Notes: generated by a model from the letters alone, not told the origin. A stretch of DNA of 64,000 bases from an uncultured Metabacillus sp. (GCF_947503125.1 NZ_CANNCR010000006.1:62001-126000), one strand, 5' to 3'. Counted from the stretch's first letter, positions 26,478-36,823 are shown. Program-made: numbers and translations.

Positions 26478-27998
26478 TTAAGATTGCTTAGCTCCCCGGT
26501 TACCGCTTCTTTGCAGATGAACTTCATTTTTTAACCCTCTTAGTAATGAATAACTCATGATCACCATGATAATAGCAAAGGGGAGGGCTGCTGCGATGGA
26601 CGCAGTTTGCAATACGTTTAATCCGCCTGCTAACAGTAATACAGCCGCAAGGGCAGACTGAATGACGCCCCATGTCACTTTAATTTTGTTCGAAGGGTTC
26701 AATGTACCGCCTTCACTAAGCATACCTAGAACAAAGGTAGAGGTGTCGGCAACAGTTATATAATAAATCGCTACGACGGCAAAGCCTAAAATGCTTAATA
26801 GGGAAGTAAGCGGCAAATAATCAAAAAATATAAAGATTGATAATGAGACATTGTCTTTAATATAGTTTGCCAAATCATTGTTTCCTATGCTCTGAACAAT
26901 ATCAAGCGCCGAGCCGCCAAATATGGACATCCAGGCAAAAGTTCCGAGAGTTGGAACGATTAATACACCAATGACAAACTCCCGAATCGTTCTTCCTTTT
27001 GAAACCCGGGCAATAAACATGCCGACAAATGGAGCCCAAGCAATCCACCAAGCCCAATAGAATAACGTCCATGAGGCAATCCATTCTCCCTCGCCAAAGG
27101 GCTTTAGCCTTAAGCTCATGTGGATAAAATCACTGATATAAATACCAGTTGTATTGAAGAGCACTTTAATAATTGTCATCGTTGGGCCGACGATTAAAAT
27201 AAGCAGCATGAGAGCAAATGATAAGATCATAGCTGAATTTGATAAATATTGAATCCCTTTTTCTAAGCCTGTGTTGATGGAGATAATAAACAGAACGGTG
27301 GCAACAGCAATGACGACCAATTGAATCACTAATGTATTTGGAACGGCAAAGATATCGTGCATCCCTGCAGTTACCTGCATGGCGCCAAGTCCTAAAGAGG
27401 TTGCTATACCAAAGACCGTCGCAAAGATTGACAGCACATCAATGGTTTTTCCAATTGGCCCGTAAATCCGATCTCCCAATATCGGATGAAACGCTGAACT
27501 GATGGCAGCAGGCAGCCTTTTGTTATATTGAAAAAAGGCGAGTGCCAAACCAATAACGGTATATATGGCCCAAGGATCAAGACCCCAATGGAAAAATGTA
27601 TATTTCATTGCAGTATTGGCAGCATCAACCGTGAAGCCTTTACCAACAGGAGGGTCTGTGTAGTGGGTTACAGGTTCAGCAACACTCCAATACACAATTC
27701 CAATTCCCATTCCAGCACCGAACAGCATCGCGAGCCAAGAAGCGGTATTAAAATCAGGCTTATCTGTTTTTCTACCAAGTCGAATATTGCCGTATTTAGA
27801 AAACATTAAGTAGATCGAGAAGATGACAAAAAATAATGTGGCTCCAAGATAAACCCAGCCAAGATAATCAATTGAACCATTGTAAATCAGGTCAGTTACC
27901 TTCGCTAAATTGTCTGTAAAAAAGACTCCCCAAATAATAAAGATGAGAGTAAGTAAAAGTGAGATGGTAAAAACGCTGTTTTCTTTTAATATATTCAT
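26478..27998 (-). CDS. BCCT-family betaine/choline/carnitine transporter (OpuD-like)
   Basis: 506 aa, 12 predicted membrane spans, secondary transporter for quaternary ammonium osmolytes. Family motifs: GAGMGIGIVYWSVAEPVTHY (about 94-113) and the signature WAWWIAWAPFVGMFIARVSKGRT (about 317). Short N- and C-termini resemble OpuD (glycine betaine) rather than long-tailed BetP. Exact substrate cannot be told. AGGAGG lies before the ATG. Monocistronic. Confidence 0.9.
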   Translation of the reverse strand: MNILKENSVFTISLLLTLIFIIWGVFFTDNLAKVTDLIYNGSIDYLGWVYLGATLFFVIFSIYLMFSKYGNIRLGRKTDKPDFNTASWLAMLFGAGMGIGIVYWSVAEPVTHYTDPPVGKGFTVDAANTAMKYTFFHWGLDPWAIYTVIGLALAFFQYNKRLPAAISSAFHPILGDRIYGPIGKTIDVLSIFATVFGIATSLGLGAMQVTAGMHDIFAVPNTLVIQLVVIAVATVLFIISINTGLEKGIQYLSNSAMILSFALMLLILIVGPTMTIIKVLFNTTGIYISDFIHMSLRLKPFGEGEWIASWTLFYWAWWIAWAPFVGMFIARVSKGRTIREFVIGVLIVPTLGTFAWMSIFGGSALDIVQSIGNNDLANYIKDNVSLSIFIFFDYLPLTSLLSILGFAVVAIYYITVADTSTFVLGMLSEGGTLNPSNKIKVTWGVIQSALAAVLLLAGGLNVLQTASIAAALPFAIIMVIMSYSLLRGLKNEVHLQRSGNRGAKQS

Positions 27999-28052
27999 GA
28001 AAACCTCCTCGTATTGAATAAAAACGGTATGAGCTTCCTCTCAAACATAAAT

Positions 28053-28724
28053 TTACTTTTCATTGAGGTTATATAGAAATGTCCACTTTTCTGTGTTCAT
28101 CAGCTCTTCCTGCGGCACCTCTAAACCGTTTCCTAGGAATACCGTTTGTCCTTGTATAGCGACCACCATCGCTTCAATGAGTACTCCGTTTTCATTTGTT
28201 TTATAGACATCTCCTAAAATTGGCAGCGGTTCAGTGGCCATTTGATTTAACGCAGTGGTACCAAGGTTTGTTAAGTCTTCAGCTGCCATATTTTCTACTT
28301 CGAGATAGTCGATCTGACGGCTGTTGTGGCTTCGGCCTGGAACCATTAATAAATACTCATTGTGCTTGATCCCGTTTGAATTACTTGTGATGACCCCTTT
28401 ATGATCAACGGTTTCAACAACTTCAATTTCATTTAATGAATAATGATCCAAAGAATCGGGAGTTGGGTTGGTAATTAAGATATAGTCCCCCGGCTCAGCA
28501 TTTCGATCTTTTCTGAGCGTATAAATCTTATGATTGTAAGTAAAGCAGTCAAGTTGCTGCGGTTTGTATTTTTCTACATTCGCTGCGGTAGTTAAATTCT
28601 GTGTTAAATCCCTCAGCCTAATTAAATGTACGGATTGTTTATAGAGCGGCTTTACCCCGTATACCCTGTGCAGCTCATTATGATAATAGACAAATTGTCC
28701 TTTTCTTACATGGTATAGTTTCAA
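28053..28724 (-). CDS. Hypothetical protein, TTG start
   Basis: 223 aa soluble protein of unknown function. It opens KLYHVRKGQFVYYHNELHRV and looks like repeated small beta-barrel (SH3/KOW-like) units: RKGQFVYYHNELHRVYGVKP, then EPGDYILI, then LGDVYKTNENGVLIEAMVVAI. This structural guess comes from pattern only. An ATG at 28754 has no RBS, while GGAAAGGAG sits 8 nt before the TTG at 28724, so TTG is the likely start. It lies alone between the BCCT gene and a divergent regulator. Confidence 0.7.
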   Translation of the reverse strand: MKLYHVRKGQFVYYHNELHRVYGVKPLYKQSVHLIRLRDLTQNLTTAANVEKYKPQQLDCFTYNHKIYTLRKDRNAEPGDYILITNPTPDSLDHYSLNEIEVVETVDHKGVITSNSNGIKHNEYLLMVPGRSHNSRQIDYLEVENMAAEDLTNLGTTALNQMATEPLPILGDVYKTNENGVLIEAMVVAIQGQTVFLGNGLEVPQEELMNTEKWTFLYNLNEK

Positions 28725-28998
28725 TGATTGCGCTCCTTTCCTATATTGGTGCATTTCTCGTCATTTTAAGTGCATCCAAATGATTGGTTACTTAAAACAT
28801 ATAAAATGCAGGCCATAGCTATCATGTTTTTTCCTGCTATTTTTAGAATGGCTTATTTTTGCAAAAACATGCTGTTGAAAAAAGAAGGATAAAGAAAGGT
28901 GAAGAATAGAAGCATTGTTCTTGTCATCTATTTCATTTATTGTTCATTTGCACTATGGTACATTAGAAGAAATGAAGCAGGAAGGATGGCGAAAAAGG

Positions 28999-30114
28999 AT
29001 GCATTTTTTAACCTACGACCTGGCTCAGGAAATTGTTGAGCGGACGATGAAAATATTAAAGACGAATATAAATGTAATGAATGATAAGGGGATTATCCTA
29101 GGGTCAGGTGAAAGGGAGAGGATAAATCAGCTTCATGATGGTGCTCTTCTCGTTCTAAAAAACGGAGAAAGTATTGAAATTGATCAGTCTAAGGCAACCG
29201 AAATGAAGGCGACAAAGCCGGGAATTAATATGCCGATACGCTTCGGTAACCAAATTGTTGGAGTTATAGGGATAACAGGAGAGCCTGAGAAAATCAAGAA
29301 TTATGCTCAGCTCGTAAAAATGGCTGCAGAACTTGTATTAGAGCAATCCTTTTTATTTGAGAGGTTTCAATGGAAGCAAAGAATGCAGAGCGAGATTGTG
29401 AATCAGCTAGTTTCAGAAGAGGGTTTAAACGAAGCGTGGATTATAGAGCGTGCCGGGTTTCTAGGAATTGATTTAGAACAGCCTAGAAGCGTGATTGTAA
29501 TAAAACCATTGGATCGTTTAGAAAACTATGGTCAAAAAATAATAAGGACAATTCAATATGAACTGGACAAAACAGATTTAATCGGTGTCACGTTAACTAA
29601 TGAAATCATTATTTTAAAGGCATCAACAGAAAAAACAAAAAGGGAGCTAAGCCAATTCTTAAAGCGGTTGCAAAAAGTATTGGATGGAGATCTCCTTATT
29701 GGGGCCGGGCGTCCTGTCGATAGGATAAAAGAATTAAAAACTTCATTTGACCAGGCTAAAAGAGCAATCCTGGTTGGGAGTAAACTTCAGCCAGACGCCA
29801 GTTTCTATCATTACGAGGATTATCGGTTAGAAGCAATGCTGGTAAAAACGGCGCTGGATGAGCAGGACAAACACACCTACTCCTTTTACGAAAAGCTGCT
29901 TGATAAGGGGAAGAAGGGAGACCTGGTCCAAACCTTGGAAGCATACATAAGAGAGAATGGGGAATTAAACAAAATTGCTGAAAGCCTGTTTATTCACCGG
30001 AATACCTTAAGATACCGGCTTGAAAAAATAACTGAATTGACTAAGAAGGACCCGCGGAATATACGGGACTTGATGGAATTGTATACAGCAAAGCTATTTC
30101 ATGATATTTGCTAA
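28999..30114 (+). CDS. CdaR-type sugar-diacid regulator
   Basis: 371 aa transcription factor. N-terminal diacid-recognition domain (LAQEIVERTMKILKTNINVM, then GIILGSGERERINQLHDGAL and GIIGIT-like VIGITGEPEKIKNYAQLV). Central GGDEF-like/PucR-type domain. C-terminal HTH_30 with LFIHRNTLRYRLEKITELTKKDPRN. In E. coli and Bacillus such proteins sense glycerate or sugar acids and activate glycerate use. Adjacent glycerate kinase gene supports this. The frame extends to a TTG at 28915; the ATG at 28999 fits the family start best, 28972 is possible. Confidence 0.88.
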   Translation: MHFLTYDLAQEIVERTMKILKTNINVMNDKGIILGSGERERINQLHDGALLVLKNGESIEIDQSKATEMKATKPGINMPIRFGNQIVGVIGITGEPEKIKNYAQLVKMAAELVLEQSFLFERFQWKQRMQSEIVNQLVSEEGLNEAWIIERAGFLGIDLEQPRSVIVIKPLDRLENYGQKIIRTIQYELDKTDLIGVTLTNEIIILKASTEKTKRELSQFLKRLQKVLDGDLLIGAGRPVDRIKELKTSFDQAKRAILVGSKLQPDASFYHYEDYRLEAMLVKTALDEQDKHTYSFYEKLLDKGKKGDLVQTLEAYIRENGELNKIAESLFIHRNTLRYRLEKITELTKKDPRNIRDLMELYTAKLFHDIC

Positions 30115-30134
30115 TTTGTGCTTATGCACAATTT
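30113..30134. promoter_or_regulatory. Inverted repeat between the CdaR-type regulator and glycerate kinase
   Basis: TTTGTGC-TTAT-GCACAAT forms a 6-bp perfect stem right after the regulator stop and 133 bp before the glycerate kinase gene. It could be a CdaR-type operator or a weak terminator; no T run follows. Confidence 0.35.
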
Positions 30135-30183
30135 ATACAATTTATTATTCTGCTATTTTGTCACCATTTACAATGCAATAATG

Positions 30184-30201
30184 ATAGCAAACGTTTACGA
30201 T
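30184..30201. promoter_or_regulatory. cre-like site upstream of glycerate kinase
   Basis: The reverse strand reads ATCGTAAACGTTTGCTAT, two mismatches from the CcpA cre consensus WWTGWAARCGYWWWCWW. It lies between the regulator and the kinase gene, where catabolite control would make sense. Confidence 0.35.
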
Positions 30202-30267
30202 TAACGTATAACAAATGAAGTATTTTGCGGATGTTGCAAATCTCTTATAGAAAGGGAGATCAAAAAT

Positions 30268-31410
30268 ATGAAAATTGTCATTGCCCCTGACTCTTTTAAA
30301 GAAAGCTTATCGGCACTAGAGGCAGCCAATGCAATCGAGAAAGGCTTCAAAACGATTTTTCCGAATGCTATATACTATAAAATGCCGATGGCGGATGGCG
30401 GTGAAGGAACCGTTCAGTCTTTAGTAGATGCTACAAACGGCAAGATGGTGGAGCGAATTGTCACCGGCCCGCTTGGTGAACCAGTTCATGCATTCTTTGG
30501 ATTAATGGGAGATGGAAAAACAGCTGTGATCGAAATGGCTGCTGCCTCAGGGTTGCATCTTGTTCCTCTTGAAAACAGAAATCCATTAGTCACTTCGACA
30601 AGAGGAACGGGAGAACTAATAGCAGCTGCATTAGATTTAGGAGTAAAGCATTTAATCATTGGAATTGGCGGGAGCGCCACAAATGATGGGGGGGCCGGAA
30701 TGGTTCAGGCATTGGGTGGCAGACTGCTGGATGACAGAGGAAACGATATTGGTCCAGGAGGCGGCGCTCTCTCGAAAATCATGACAATTGATGTAACCGG
30801 TCTTGACGCTAGATTAAAAGACGTTCAAATTGACGTAGCCTGTGATGTGGACAACCCGTTAACTGGCTCAAGAGGCGCTTCAGCCATTTTTGGCCCCCAA
30901 AAAGGGGCCACACCTGAAATGATCGATTTGCTTGATAAAAACCTATCCCACTTTGCTGATGTCGCAGAAAGAAGTATTGGCAAACCATTTCGCGATTTAG
31001 AGGGTGCCGGTGCGGCAGGAGGTCTTGGAGCCAGCTTGCTAGCTTTCCTACATGCAGATCTAAAAAGAGGAATTGATATTGTCCTTCATGCTGTAAATTT
31101 TGATGAAGTCGTTAAGGATGCAGATCTTGTCATTACAGGGGAAGGTCGGATTGATGGTCAAACGGTATATGGAAAAACTCCTATTGGTGTAGCTAAAGCA
31201 GCAAAAAAATATGGTGTCCCTGTGATTGGTCTTGCCGGTTCAGTATCTAAAGACAGTGATGCCGTGCATGAATATGGAATTGATGCTCTTTTTAGCATTG
31301 TTCCAGGTATCGTATCACTTTCTGATGCATTTGAACATGCTGCAGAATATATGGAAAAAACCGCAAGAAATATTGCGGCGGCTATGAAAATCAGTCAATC
31401 ATTTAATTGA
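30268..31410 (+). CDS. glxK: Glycerate kinase (GarK/GlxK family)
   Basis: 380 aa enzyme phosphorylating glycerate with ATP. Family blocks: KIVIAPDSFKESLSALEAANAI at the N-terminus, MADGGEGTVQSLV (about 42), the glycine-rich IGIGGSATNDGGAGMVQALGG (about 131), and TGEGRIDGQTVYGKTPIGVA (about 288). AAAGGGAG lies 9 nt before the ATG. It sits directly downstream of a CdaR-type regulator, which probably controls it. Confidence 0.95.
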   Translation: MKIVIAPDSFKESLSALEAANAIEKGFKTIFPNAIYYKMPMADGGEGTVQSLVDATNGKMVERIVTGPLGEPVHAFFGLMGDGKTAVIEMAAASGLHLVPLENRNPLVTSTRGTGELIAAALDLGVKHLIIGIGGSATNDGGAGMVQALGGRLLDDRGNDIGPGGGALSKIMTIDVTGLDARLKDVQIDVACDVDNPLTGSRGASAIFGPQKGATPEMIDLLDKNLSHFADVAERSIGKPFRDLEGAGAAGGLGASLLAFLHADLKRGIDIVLHAVNFDEVVKDADLVITGEGRIDGQTVYGKTPIGVAKAAKKYGVPVIGLAGSVSKDSDAVHEYGIDALFSIVPGIVSLSDAFEHAAEYMEKTARNIAAAMKISQSFN

Positions 31411-31611
31411 AGTCTCATATTAGTTAATGGAAAAGTAATACAATGATATGACTAAAAAGTTCAGACTAATGGAAAAATAAGAAGGAACTCCTATCATTCA
31501 TTAGAATGAGCTTTTTGCTCGTGCTGTATTATTTGTCTGGTTTCAACTTGCTAACCAATAGGAAACAACTTAAACTAAGGGAAAAAGATTACTTTTAACA
31601 GGTGGGTAAAC

Positions 31612-32283
31612 ATGGCAAAATCAATCGTTGAAAAACTAAACTTGCAAAAATATAAAAAGGCAGCGGTTTTAAATTTGCCGGAGGGTGCGGAATATTTAGC
31701 AAAGTTAGAAGGTTATGATACTGAGCTTGCTGGGAGCGGATATGATCTGATATTTGCTTTTGTATTGGATATGGAGTCTCTAAAAGACCTCGTATACAAG
31801 GTGATTGAAAAGAACTTTTTAAATAAAAACGGTTATCTTTTTTTGGCCTATCCTAAAAAGGGGAATAAGGTATACCCGACCTATATTCACCGCGATGATT
31901 TATTTCCCAGCCTAGGTGTTGATGAGAGCGGGTTTATTGGCACGAGCTCAATTAAATTTGCCCGAATGGTCGGGCTGGATGATGTTTTTACCGTTGTTGG
32001 CTTAAAGGAAGATTCGAAAAGCAAAAATAAGACATCAACAAAAGCAAGCCAATGTGTGGATGATTATATCGAGATGATTCCTGATGTGGAAAAGGATTTG
32101 CAAGATACGCCTGACTTGCTTGCTTTCTATCAATCCTTAACCCCGGGCTATCGGAAAGACTGGGCCCGATATGTATATAGTGCGAAACAAGAAGCAACAA
32201 GGAAAAAACGACGTGAGGAAATGAAAAGTATACTTGGGGCAGGGTATAAGAGCCGGGATCTTTATAGAAGAGAACATTCATAA
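31612..32283 (+). CDS. YdeI/OmdA-like protein with N-terminal DUF3052-like domain
   Basis: 223 aa. The C-terminal half (FYQSLTPGYRKDWARYVYSA with a following KQEATRKKRREEM) matches the YdeI/OmpD-associated family, linked in some bacteria to resistance to bacteriocins or cationic peptides. The N-terminal half (residues 1-135) resembles small proteins with LDMESLKD and YLFLAYPKKGN blocks. AGGTGGG precedes the ATG. Downstream lies a bce-type peptide-antibiotic module on the other strand, but no shared control is visible. Confidence 0.7.
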   Translation: MAKSIVEKLNLQKYKKAAVLNLPEGAEYLAKLEGYDTELAGSGYDLIFAFVLDMESLKDLVYKVIEKNFLNKNGYLFLAYPKKGNKVYPTYIHRDDLFPSLGVDESGFIGTSSIKFARMVGLDDVFTVVGLKEDSKSKNKTSTKASQCVDDYIEMIPDVEKDLQDTPDLLAFYQSLTPGYRKDWARYVYSAKQEATRKKRREEMKSILGAGYKSRDLYRREHS

Positions 32284-32293
32284 TTATGATAAC

Positions 32294-32325
32294 AAAAAGC
32301 ACCATTTCAACATGTGGTGCTTTTT
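32294..32325. terminator. Bidirectional terminator between the YdeI-like gene and bceB
   Basis: 11-bp stem AAAAAGCACCA / TGGTGCTTTTT with A and T runs on both sides; the two genes converge here. Confidence 0.85.
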
Positions 32326-32336
32326 GCTGTTCATGT

Positions 32337-34277
32337 TTATAATGCTTCCTTAATCATTTTTTTATAGTAAAGAACGGAAAGGATACCAAAGATAGAGTAC
32401 AATCCTGTGTAGATGACCATTACAATAATCATCGGTGTCCAAAGCTCAGTTCCGAATAAAAACCAGCCGGATTGAACGGCGAAATAACTATGCAAGAGGC
32501 CGATTATTAATGGGATCCCAAAGCTGTAAATTTGTTTGGCTTGGATGCCTCTCAGCAGGTCTCCGCGCGTAAATCCTAGCTTTCTTAAAATCGTATAATT
32601 TCCCTTTTCATCTTCACTCTCATCCATTTGTTTGAAATAAAGGATACAGCCTGATGTAATGAGGAAGGTTAGCCCTAAGAAAGCGACTATGAACATGATC
32701 AGTCCCATGTTTTGCTTTTGATCATTACTCATATTAAGGCGTGAAGAATGGTTTTCATCATAGTTTGCAGCTTTAAATAAGTCATTTGCCTTTTTAAGCT
32801 GGTCTCCATTTTTAATGTCTATACCGATATATAGGAAGGTTTCTTTTTGAATTTCCGGGTCCATGTCCTTTTTTAAGCGTTCAAATACGGTTTCATCTAC
32901 AATGGCAACAGGCAGCCCGCCACCCGTAAATGTATAGGGAAGGAGAAAATCTTTTCTAAGCCCTAAATAGTTTTGCTTAATTTCCCCATTTTCTCCTTTA
33001 ATGATTATTTTGCCAGAATCTTTTAAGGTCATAAATTTTTGCATCAAATCATTGTAGCCGGAAAAAACCGTGTCTTCTGCAGCCAGATCTAAATCTGGGA
33101 CAGATTGATCACTTATGACAGCGAGCGTCATGATATTTGGGTCAAATGTTACTTCACTTAGATTGATATCCAAAATGTTTCTTGCATCGATGTTTGCCTG
33201 AATGACCTCAATAACCTTCTTATCGTAGGCTATCTCATTCTTCTTTAATGTCTCTTCAAATTGCTTTGCATCTTCCATATTTGTCATGGCAAAATGGGAG
33301 GGGACATTATTTTCGGCTGATTTTTCTGCTGAGTAATACGAAATATAGCTTAACGATAGCAGACCGATTGCCAGGGCTGATACAGTCGTAATAATCGTTA
33401 ATAATAAGGCATTCGATTTCATGCGAAACATAATCGATGAAAGGGATAATACCTCATTAATGTTTAAGTAGCCGCCTTTGCTTTTTCGTATCACATTGGC
33501 AATAAAGCTAACGGAACCTTTATAGAAAAGATAGGTTCCAATAATGACGGAGCCAAGGATAAAGATCATGGCTAAGAATAATTCATTCATGGTTGTAAAG
33601 TCACCATCAAATAACTTTGATGAAACAAAATATCCTAAGATAATGAATGCCAACCCGATGACCCCAATGATAATTTCAAGCACGGACATCTTTTTAACTT
33701 TGCCTTCTGTTGAAGAGGTCACTCGAAATAAGGCTAAAATGCTTTGTCTTTTGATGAATAGATAATTCATGATCATGATTAACAAGTAGATCACACAAAA
33801 AACGATCAAGGTTTGGACAAGGGCTTGCTGTGAGAATTGCAGAGTCGCAATTGCCTCAACACCCGTTATCTTAAATAAAATCATGATGATTAATTTTGAA
33901 ACAGAAAATCCGACAAAAATCCCGATCAGTAAAGAGCCGAAGTAAAGAATTAGGTTTTCAGCACTTAGGATGCGAAAGATTTTATTTTTTGTCATACCGA
34001 TTAATTGAAATAAGCCGATTTCTTTACTGCGCCTTTTAATAAAAATCGTATTGGCGTACAAAAGAAAGATGGCAACAATCGCAACAAGCAGAATGGATGC
34101 TGATCGTATCGCTGCCGCCCCTTTAATTGAGCCTTCCACTTCATCCATTGACGGGTCATATTGCAGGGTGACAAAGGCAAAATACAGGGCAACACTAAAG
34201 ACTAACGCAAAAACGTAAAGATAGTAGTTTTTTAAATTCTTTTTTAGGTTACGAAGGATAAGCTGATTAATGTTCAT
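32337..34277 (-). CDS. bceB: Bacitracin-type ABC transporter permease BceB
   Basis: 646 aa membrane protein, identical in length to B. subtilis BceB. FtsX-like domains flank ten expected spans, and a large extracellular domain of about 210 residues lies between spans VII and VIII (around residues 310-520), the part that defines Bce-type peptide sensors. It moves or frees cell-wall-active peptide antibiotics from lipid targets and signals to the kinase. A GTG three codons upstream is possible, but AGGCGGTG sits 6 nt before the ATG at 34277. It overlaps bceA by 11 bp. Confidence 0.88.
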   Translation of the reverse strand: MNINQLILRNLKKNLKNYYLYVFALVFSVALYFAFVTLQYDPSMDEVEGSIKGAAAIRSASILLVAIVAIFLLYANTIFIKRRSKEIGLFQLIGMTKNKIFRILSAENLILYFGSLLIGIFVGFSVSKLIIMILFKITGVEAIATLQFSQQALVQTLIVFCVIYLLIMIMNYLFIKRQSILALFRVTSSTEGKVKKMSVLEIIIGVIGLAFIILGYFVSSKLFDGDFTTMNELFLAMIFILGSVIIGTYLFYKGSVSFIANVIRKSKGGYLNINEVLSLSSIMFRMKSNALLLTIITTVSALAIGLLSLSYISYYSAEKSAENNVPSHFAMTNMEDAKQFEETLKKNEIAYDKKVIEVIQANIDARNILDINLSEVTFDPNIMTLAVISDQSVPDLDLAAEDTVFSGYNDLMQKFMTLKDSGKIIIKGENGEIKQNYLGLRKDFLLPYTFTGGGLPVAIVDETVFERLKKDMDPEIQKETFLYIGIDIKNGDQLKKANDLFKAANYDENHSSRLNMSNDQKQNMGLIMFIVAFLGLTFLITSGCILYFKQMDESEDEKGNYTILRKLGFTRGDLLRGIQAKQIYSFGIPLIIGLLHSYFAVQSGWFLFGTELWTPMIIVMVIYTGLYSIFGILSVLYYKKMIKEAL

Positions 34278-35028
34278 ATTGAACACCGCCTAAAACACCT
34301 TGGGTTTTCATAATATCCTTAAAGAAGCTTTGTCTTTCCTGTGCTCCTTTCGTAAGCTGAGTATAAATTTGCCCATCCTTAATAAAAATGACTCTGCTGC
34401 AATAGCTGGCAGCGACCGGGTCATGAGTGACCATAATGATCGTAGCCTCGCGCTTTTGGTTTAATTCACTCAGTTTGTTTAATAAATCAGAAGCGGATTT
34501 TGAATCAAGTGCACCGGTTGGTTCATCGGCAAAAATGATACTTGGTTCATGAATAAATGCCCGAGCCGCAGAGGTACGCTGCTTCTGCCCGCCTGAAATT
34601 TCATTTGGATATTTATCTTGAAGCTCATAAATTCCCAGTTCCTTAGCTAATTCTTGGAATTTTTGATTTGCTTCCTTCCTGGATGTATTGGAAATGGATA
34701 ATGGTAAAAGGATGTTTTCTTTCACTGTTAGTGTGTCTAATAGATTGTATTCTTGAAAGATAAACCCTAAATGATGTTTACGAAATTCAGCCAGCTGCTT
34801 TTCCTTCATTTTTGTCATTTCGATATCTTGAATTTTGATCGTACCGTTACTGACCTGATCAATGGAGGAAAGAACATTAAGCAACGTTGTTTTACCAGAG
34901 CCTGATGCTCCCATAATACTGACGAATTCTCCTTTTTTAATGCTGATATCGATTCCCTTCAATACTTCTTGCTTATTAAATTTATTTCCGTAGCTTTTAT
35001 GAATTTTCGTTGCTTCTAAAATATTCAT
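34267..35028 (-). CDS. bceA: Bacitracin-type ABC transporter ATPase BceA
   Basis: 253 aa nucleotide-binding subunit. Walker [13 protein letters not shown] (about 40), signature [16 protein letters not shown] with the Bce-typical TSAARAF, Walker [17 protein letters not shown]. The frame is open 30 codons upstream, but AAAAAGGAG lies about 10 nt before the ATG at 35028, which gives the B. subtilis BceA length. A terminator hairpin with operator symmetry separates it from the kinase gene, so bceAB likely has its own promoter. Confidence 0.9.
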   Translation of the reverse strand: MNILEATKIHKSYGNKFNKQEVLKGIDISIKKGEFVSIMGASGSGKTTLLNVLSSIDQVSNGTIKIQDIEMTKMKEKQLAEFRKHHLGFIFQEYNLLDTLTVKENILLPLSISNTSRKEANQKFQELAKELGIYELQDKYPNEISGGQKQRTSAARAFIHEPSIIFADEPTGALDSKSASDLLNKLSELNQKREATIIMVTHDPVAASYCSRVIFIKDGQIYTQLTKGAQERQSFFKDIMKTQGVLGGVQYEH

Positions 35029-35101
35029 CCCAACTAACTCCTTTTTCTTTGATAGTTTTATCATAATAGGGATCGGATTCCTTTTCCTTTGATTGGGCGA
35101 A

Positions 35102-35138
35102 CAAAAAAACAAAAGCATGTGACAATTTTGTCACATGC
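35102..35138 (-). terminator. Terminator of bceRS that also has response-regulator operator symmetry
   Basis: Perfect hairpin with GCATGTGACA and TGTCACATGC arms (35115-35138) followed by TTTTGTTTTTTT on the minus strand. It overlaps the last codons of bceS. The core TGACA-ATTT-TGTCA also fits the TNACA-N4-TGTNA inverted repeat reported for Bce-type response regulators, and it lies about 87 bp upstream of the bceA ATG. Confidence 0.7.
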
Positions 35139-36135
35139 CTGCAATATTCACAAAGTCATTTTTCTTTGGAAAGGATAACGTAAAGGTTGTTCCAGCATCT
35201 ATTTCTGATTGCACCTCTATATGGATCAGTAATGGCTCTGCAGCTTTTTTTGTTAAATAAAGCCCCATACCTGTTGAAGCATTGTCAGCATGGTTTGTCG
35301 TTGACGTAAAGCCTTTATCAAAAATCCTCGGTAAATCCTTTGGGTCAATCCCTCGGCCAAAGTCTTGAATTTCTAATTTCGCTCTGTCATTCTCCTCATA
35401 GCTCTTAATATTAATATCACTTGCTTCACTATATTTAATAGAATTGCTCAATAGCTGTCTGATCATAAAGGCAAGCCATTTGGCATCACTTAGCACCTCT
35501 GTTACTTCAAGCTGGATGTCAAAGCCAATCCCTTTTCGAATGCACCACGATTGTAAGGTTTTAAGCTCTTTAAAAATCAATTCTTTTAGATTGATGGTTT
35601 CTACATATAAATCATTTTCTATAAATGAGATTCTCTTATGGTGCAGCTGCTGATCGAGCAGCAAATGAATTCGCAGCCATTCATAGGTTAACTGAGATTT
35701 TAACGGTTTATCATCAATTCGTTCAATAATTAAATACATAGCTGTTAATGGTGTTTTCACCTCATGAATCCAAGCCAAAAGTTCGTCCTTTTCCATCTCT
35801 AACACTAGCTGGTTTTCTGAAGCAAGCCGTTTTAATCGCTTTGTTTGATCGGTCATGCTTTTCTCAATGATTTTTTCAAATGGACGTTCTGGTTCAATGA
35901 TGCTTGTTAAATCAAGATTGTTTTCCCATTCCTCTAAGCTTTTATAAAACTTGGTTTCTTTATGATAGCGGACAACCAAAAAGAGAATAAATATGATCAT
36001 TGATAAAAAAACGATATAGAGTATGGGCTTGAATGGGATCGCATTGTCGAGATAAGCGACCAAAATAATCACAAGCTGCTGGATGATGAAGAGCAAAATC
36101 CAGCTGCGCCGTTCAATAAGGAAGTTTTTAATCAT
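35131..36135 (-). CDS. bceS: Intramembrane-sensing histidine kinase BceS
   Basis: 334 aa, the same length as B. subtilis BceS. Two membrane spans at about 10-50 with almost no extracellular loop, so it cannot sense antibiotic alone and relies on BceAB. Phospho-acceptor His is in LLAWIHEVKTPLTAMYL (about 125); ATP-binding N box RQLLSNSIKYSEA, G1 DFGRGID and G2 TGMGLYL follow. The frame extends upstream, but the ATG at 36135 overlaps the bceR stop and has AGGAAGAAGG before it. Confidence 0.9.
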   Translation of the reverse strand: MIKNFLIERRSWILLFIIQQLVIILVAYLDNAIPFKPILYIVFLSMIIFILFLVVRYHKETKFYKSLEEWENNLDLTSIIEPERPFEKIIEKSMTDQTKRLKRLASENQLVLEMEKDELLAWIHEVKTPLTAMYLIIERIDDKPLKSQLTYEWLRIHLLLDQQLHHKRISFIENDLYVETINLKELIFKELKTLQSWCIRKGIGFDIQLEVTEVLSDAKWLAFMIRQLLSNSIKYSEASDINIKSYEENDRAKLEIQDFGRGIDPKDLPRIFDKGFTSTTNHADNASTGMGLYLTKKAAEPLLIHIEVQSEIDAGTTFTLSFPKKNDFVNIAGM

Positions 36136-36823
36136 ATCCTTCTTCCTCTTCAGTCGCAATATAGCCTTGTCCAACCTTTGTTTCAATAAAACGTCCTAGG
36201 CCAATCTCATCCAGCTTTTTTCGCAGCCTGTTTAAGTTGACTGTTAACGTATTATCACTGATGAAACGTTCATCATCCCAAAGGCTTTTAATTAATTCTT
36301 CACGACTAACAATCTTATTTTTATGTTCAATTAATTGCTTTAAAATGAAAAATTCATTTTTTGTTAGTTCAATGGTGCCACCCTCATTGGTTACAAGATT
36401 TTTTTCAAAATCGATCGTTGCCCTGCGCCAGGTTTTGAGAGAGATGGGTTCAGTATTGTAATTATAAACACGGCGGAGAATCGCTTGAATCTTCGCAATT
36501 AATACATCAAAATGAAAGGGCTTTTGGATAAAATCATCGGCCCCAAGCTGCATTGACATGACCATATCAGTAGGATGGTCACGAGATGATAAAAAGATGA
36601 TCGGAACATTTGAATGAGAACGAATCATCCGGCACCAATGAAAACCATCAAATTTTGGCAGCTGAATATCGATAATCACTAAATCAGGCTTTATCGCTGT
36701 AAATTCTTGAAGCACTCTGCTAAAATCAGTGATCCCATACACATCATAAGACCAACCTGTTAACCGATCTTTTATTTCTTTAAACAATGTTTCATCGTCT
36801 TCAATCAAAAGCAATGTAAACAA
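36128..36823 (-). CDS. bceR: Response regulator BceR (OmpR family)
   Basis: 231 aa. Receiver domain with acidic pocket (IEDDE), phosphorylation site in LVIIDIQLPKFDG (D52 region) and conserved Lys in DFIQKPF. C-terminal winged-helix DNA-binding domain (ELTKNEFFILKQLIEHKN, then LTVNLNRLRKKLDEIGL). The start is TTG at 36823. It is co-transcribed with bceS and probably activates bceAB. Confidence 0.9.
   Translation of the reverse strand: MFTLLLIEDDETLFKEIKDRLTGWSYDVYGITDFSRVLQEFTAIKPDLVIIDIQLPKFDGFHWCRMIRSHSNVPIIFLSSRDHPTDMVMSMQLGADDFIQKPFHFDVLIAKIQAILRRVYNYNTEPISLKTWRRATIDFEKNLVTNEGGTIELTKNEFFILKQLIEHKNKIVSREELIKSLWDDERFISDNTLTVNLNRLRKKLDEIGLGRFIETKVGQGYIATEEEEGYD

Noticed and set aside
28915-28998. 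Longer N-terminus for the CdaR-type regulator
   Set aside because: It starts at TTG without an RBS, and the extra 28 residues do not belong to the diacid-recognition domain.
31490-31516. Hairpin CATTC-ATTA-GAATG followed by CTTTTT as terminator of glycerate kinase
   Set aside because: The stem is only 5 bp with A/T-rich ends; possible but too weak to list as a feature.
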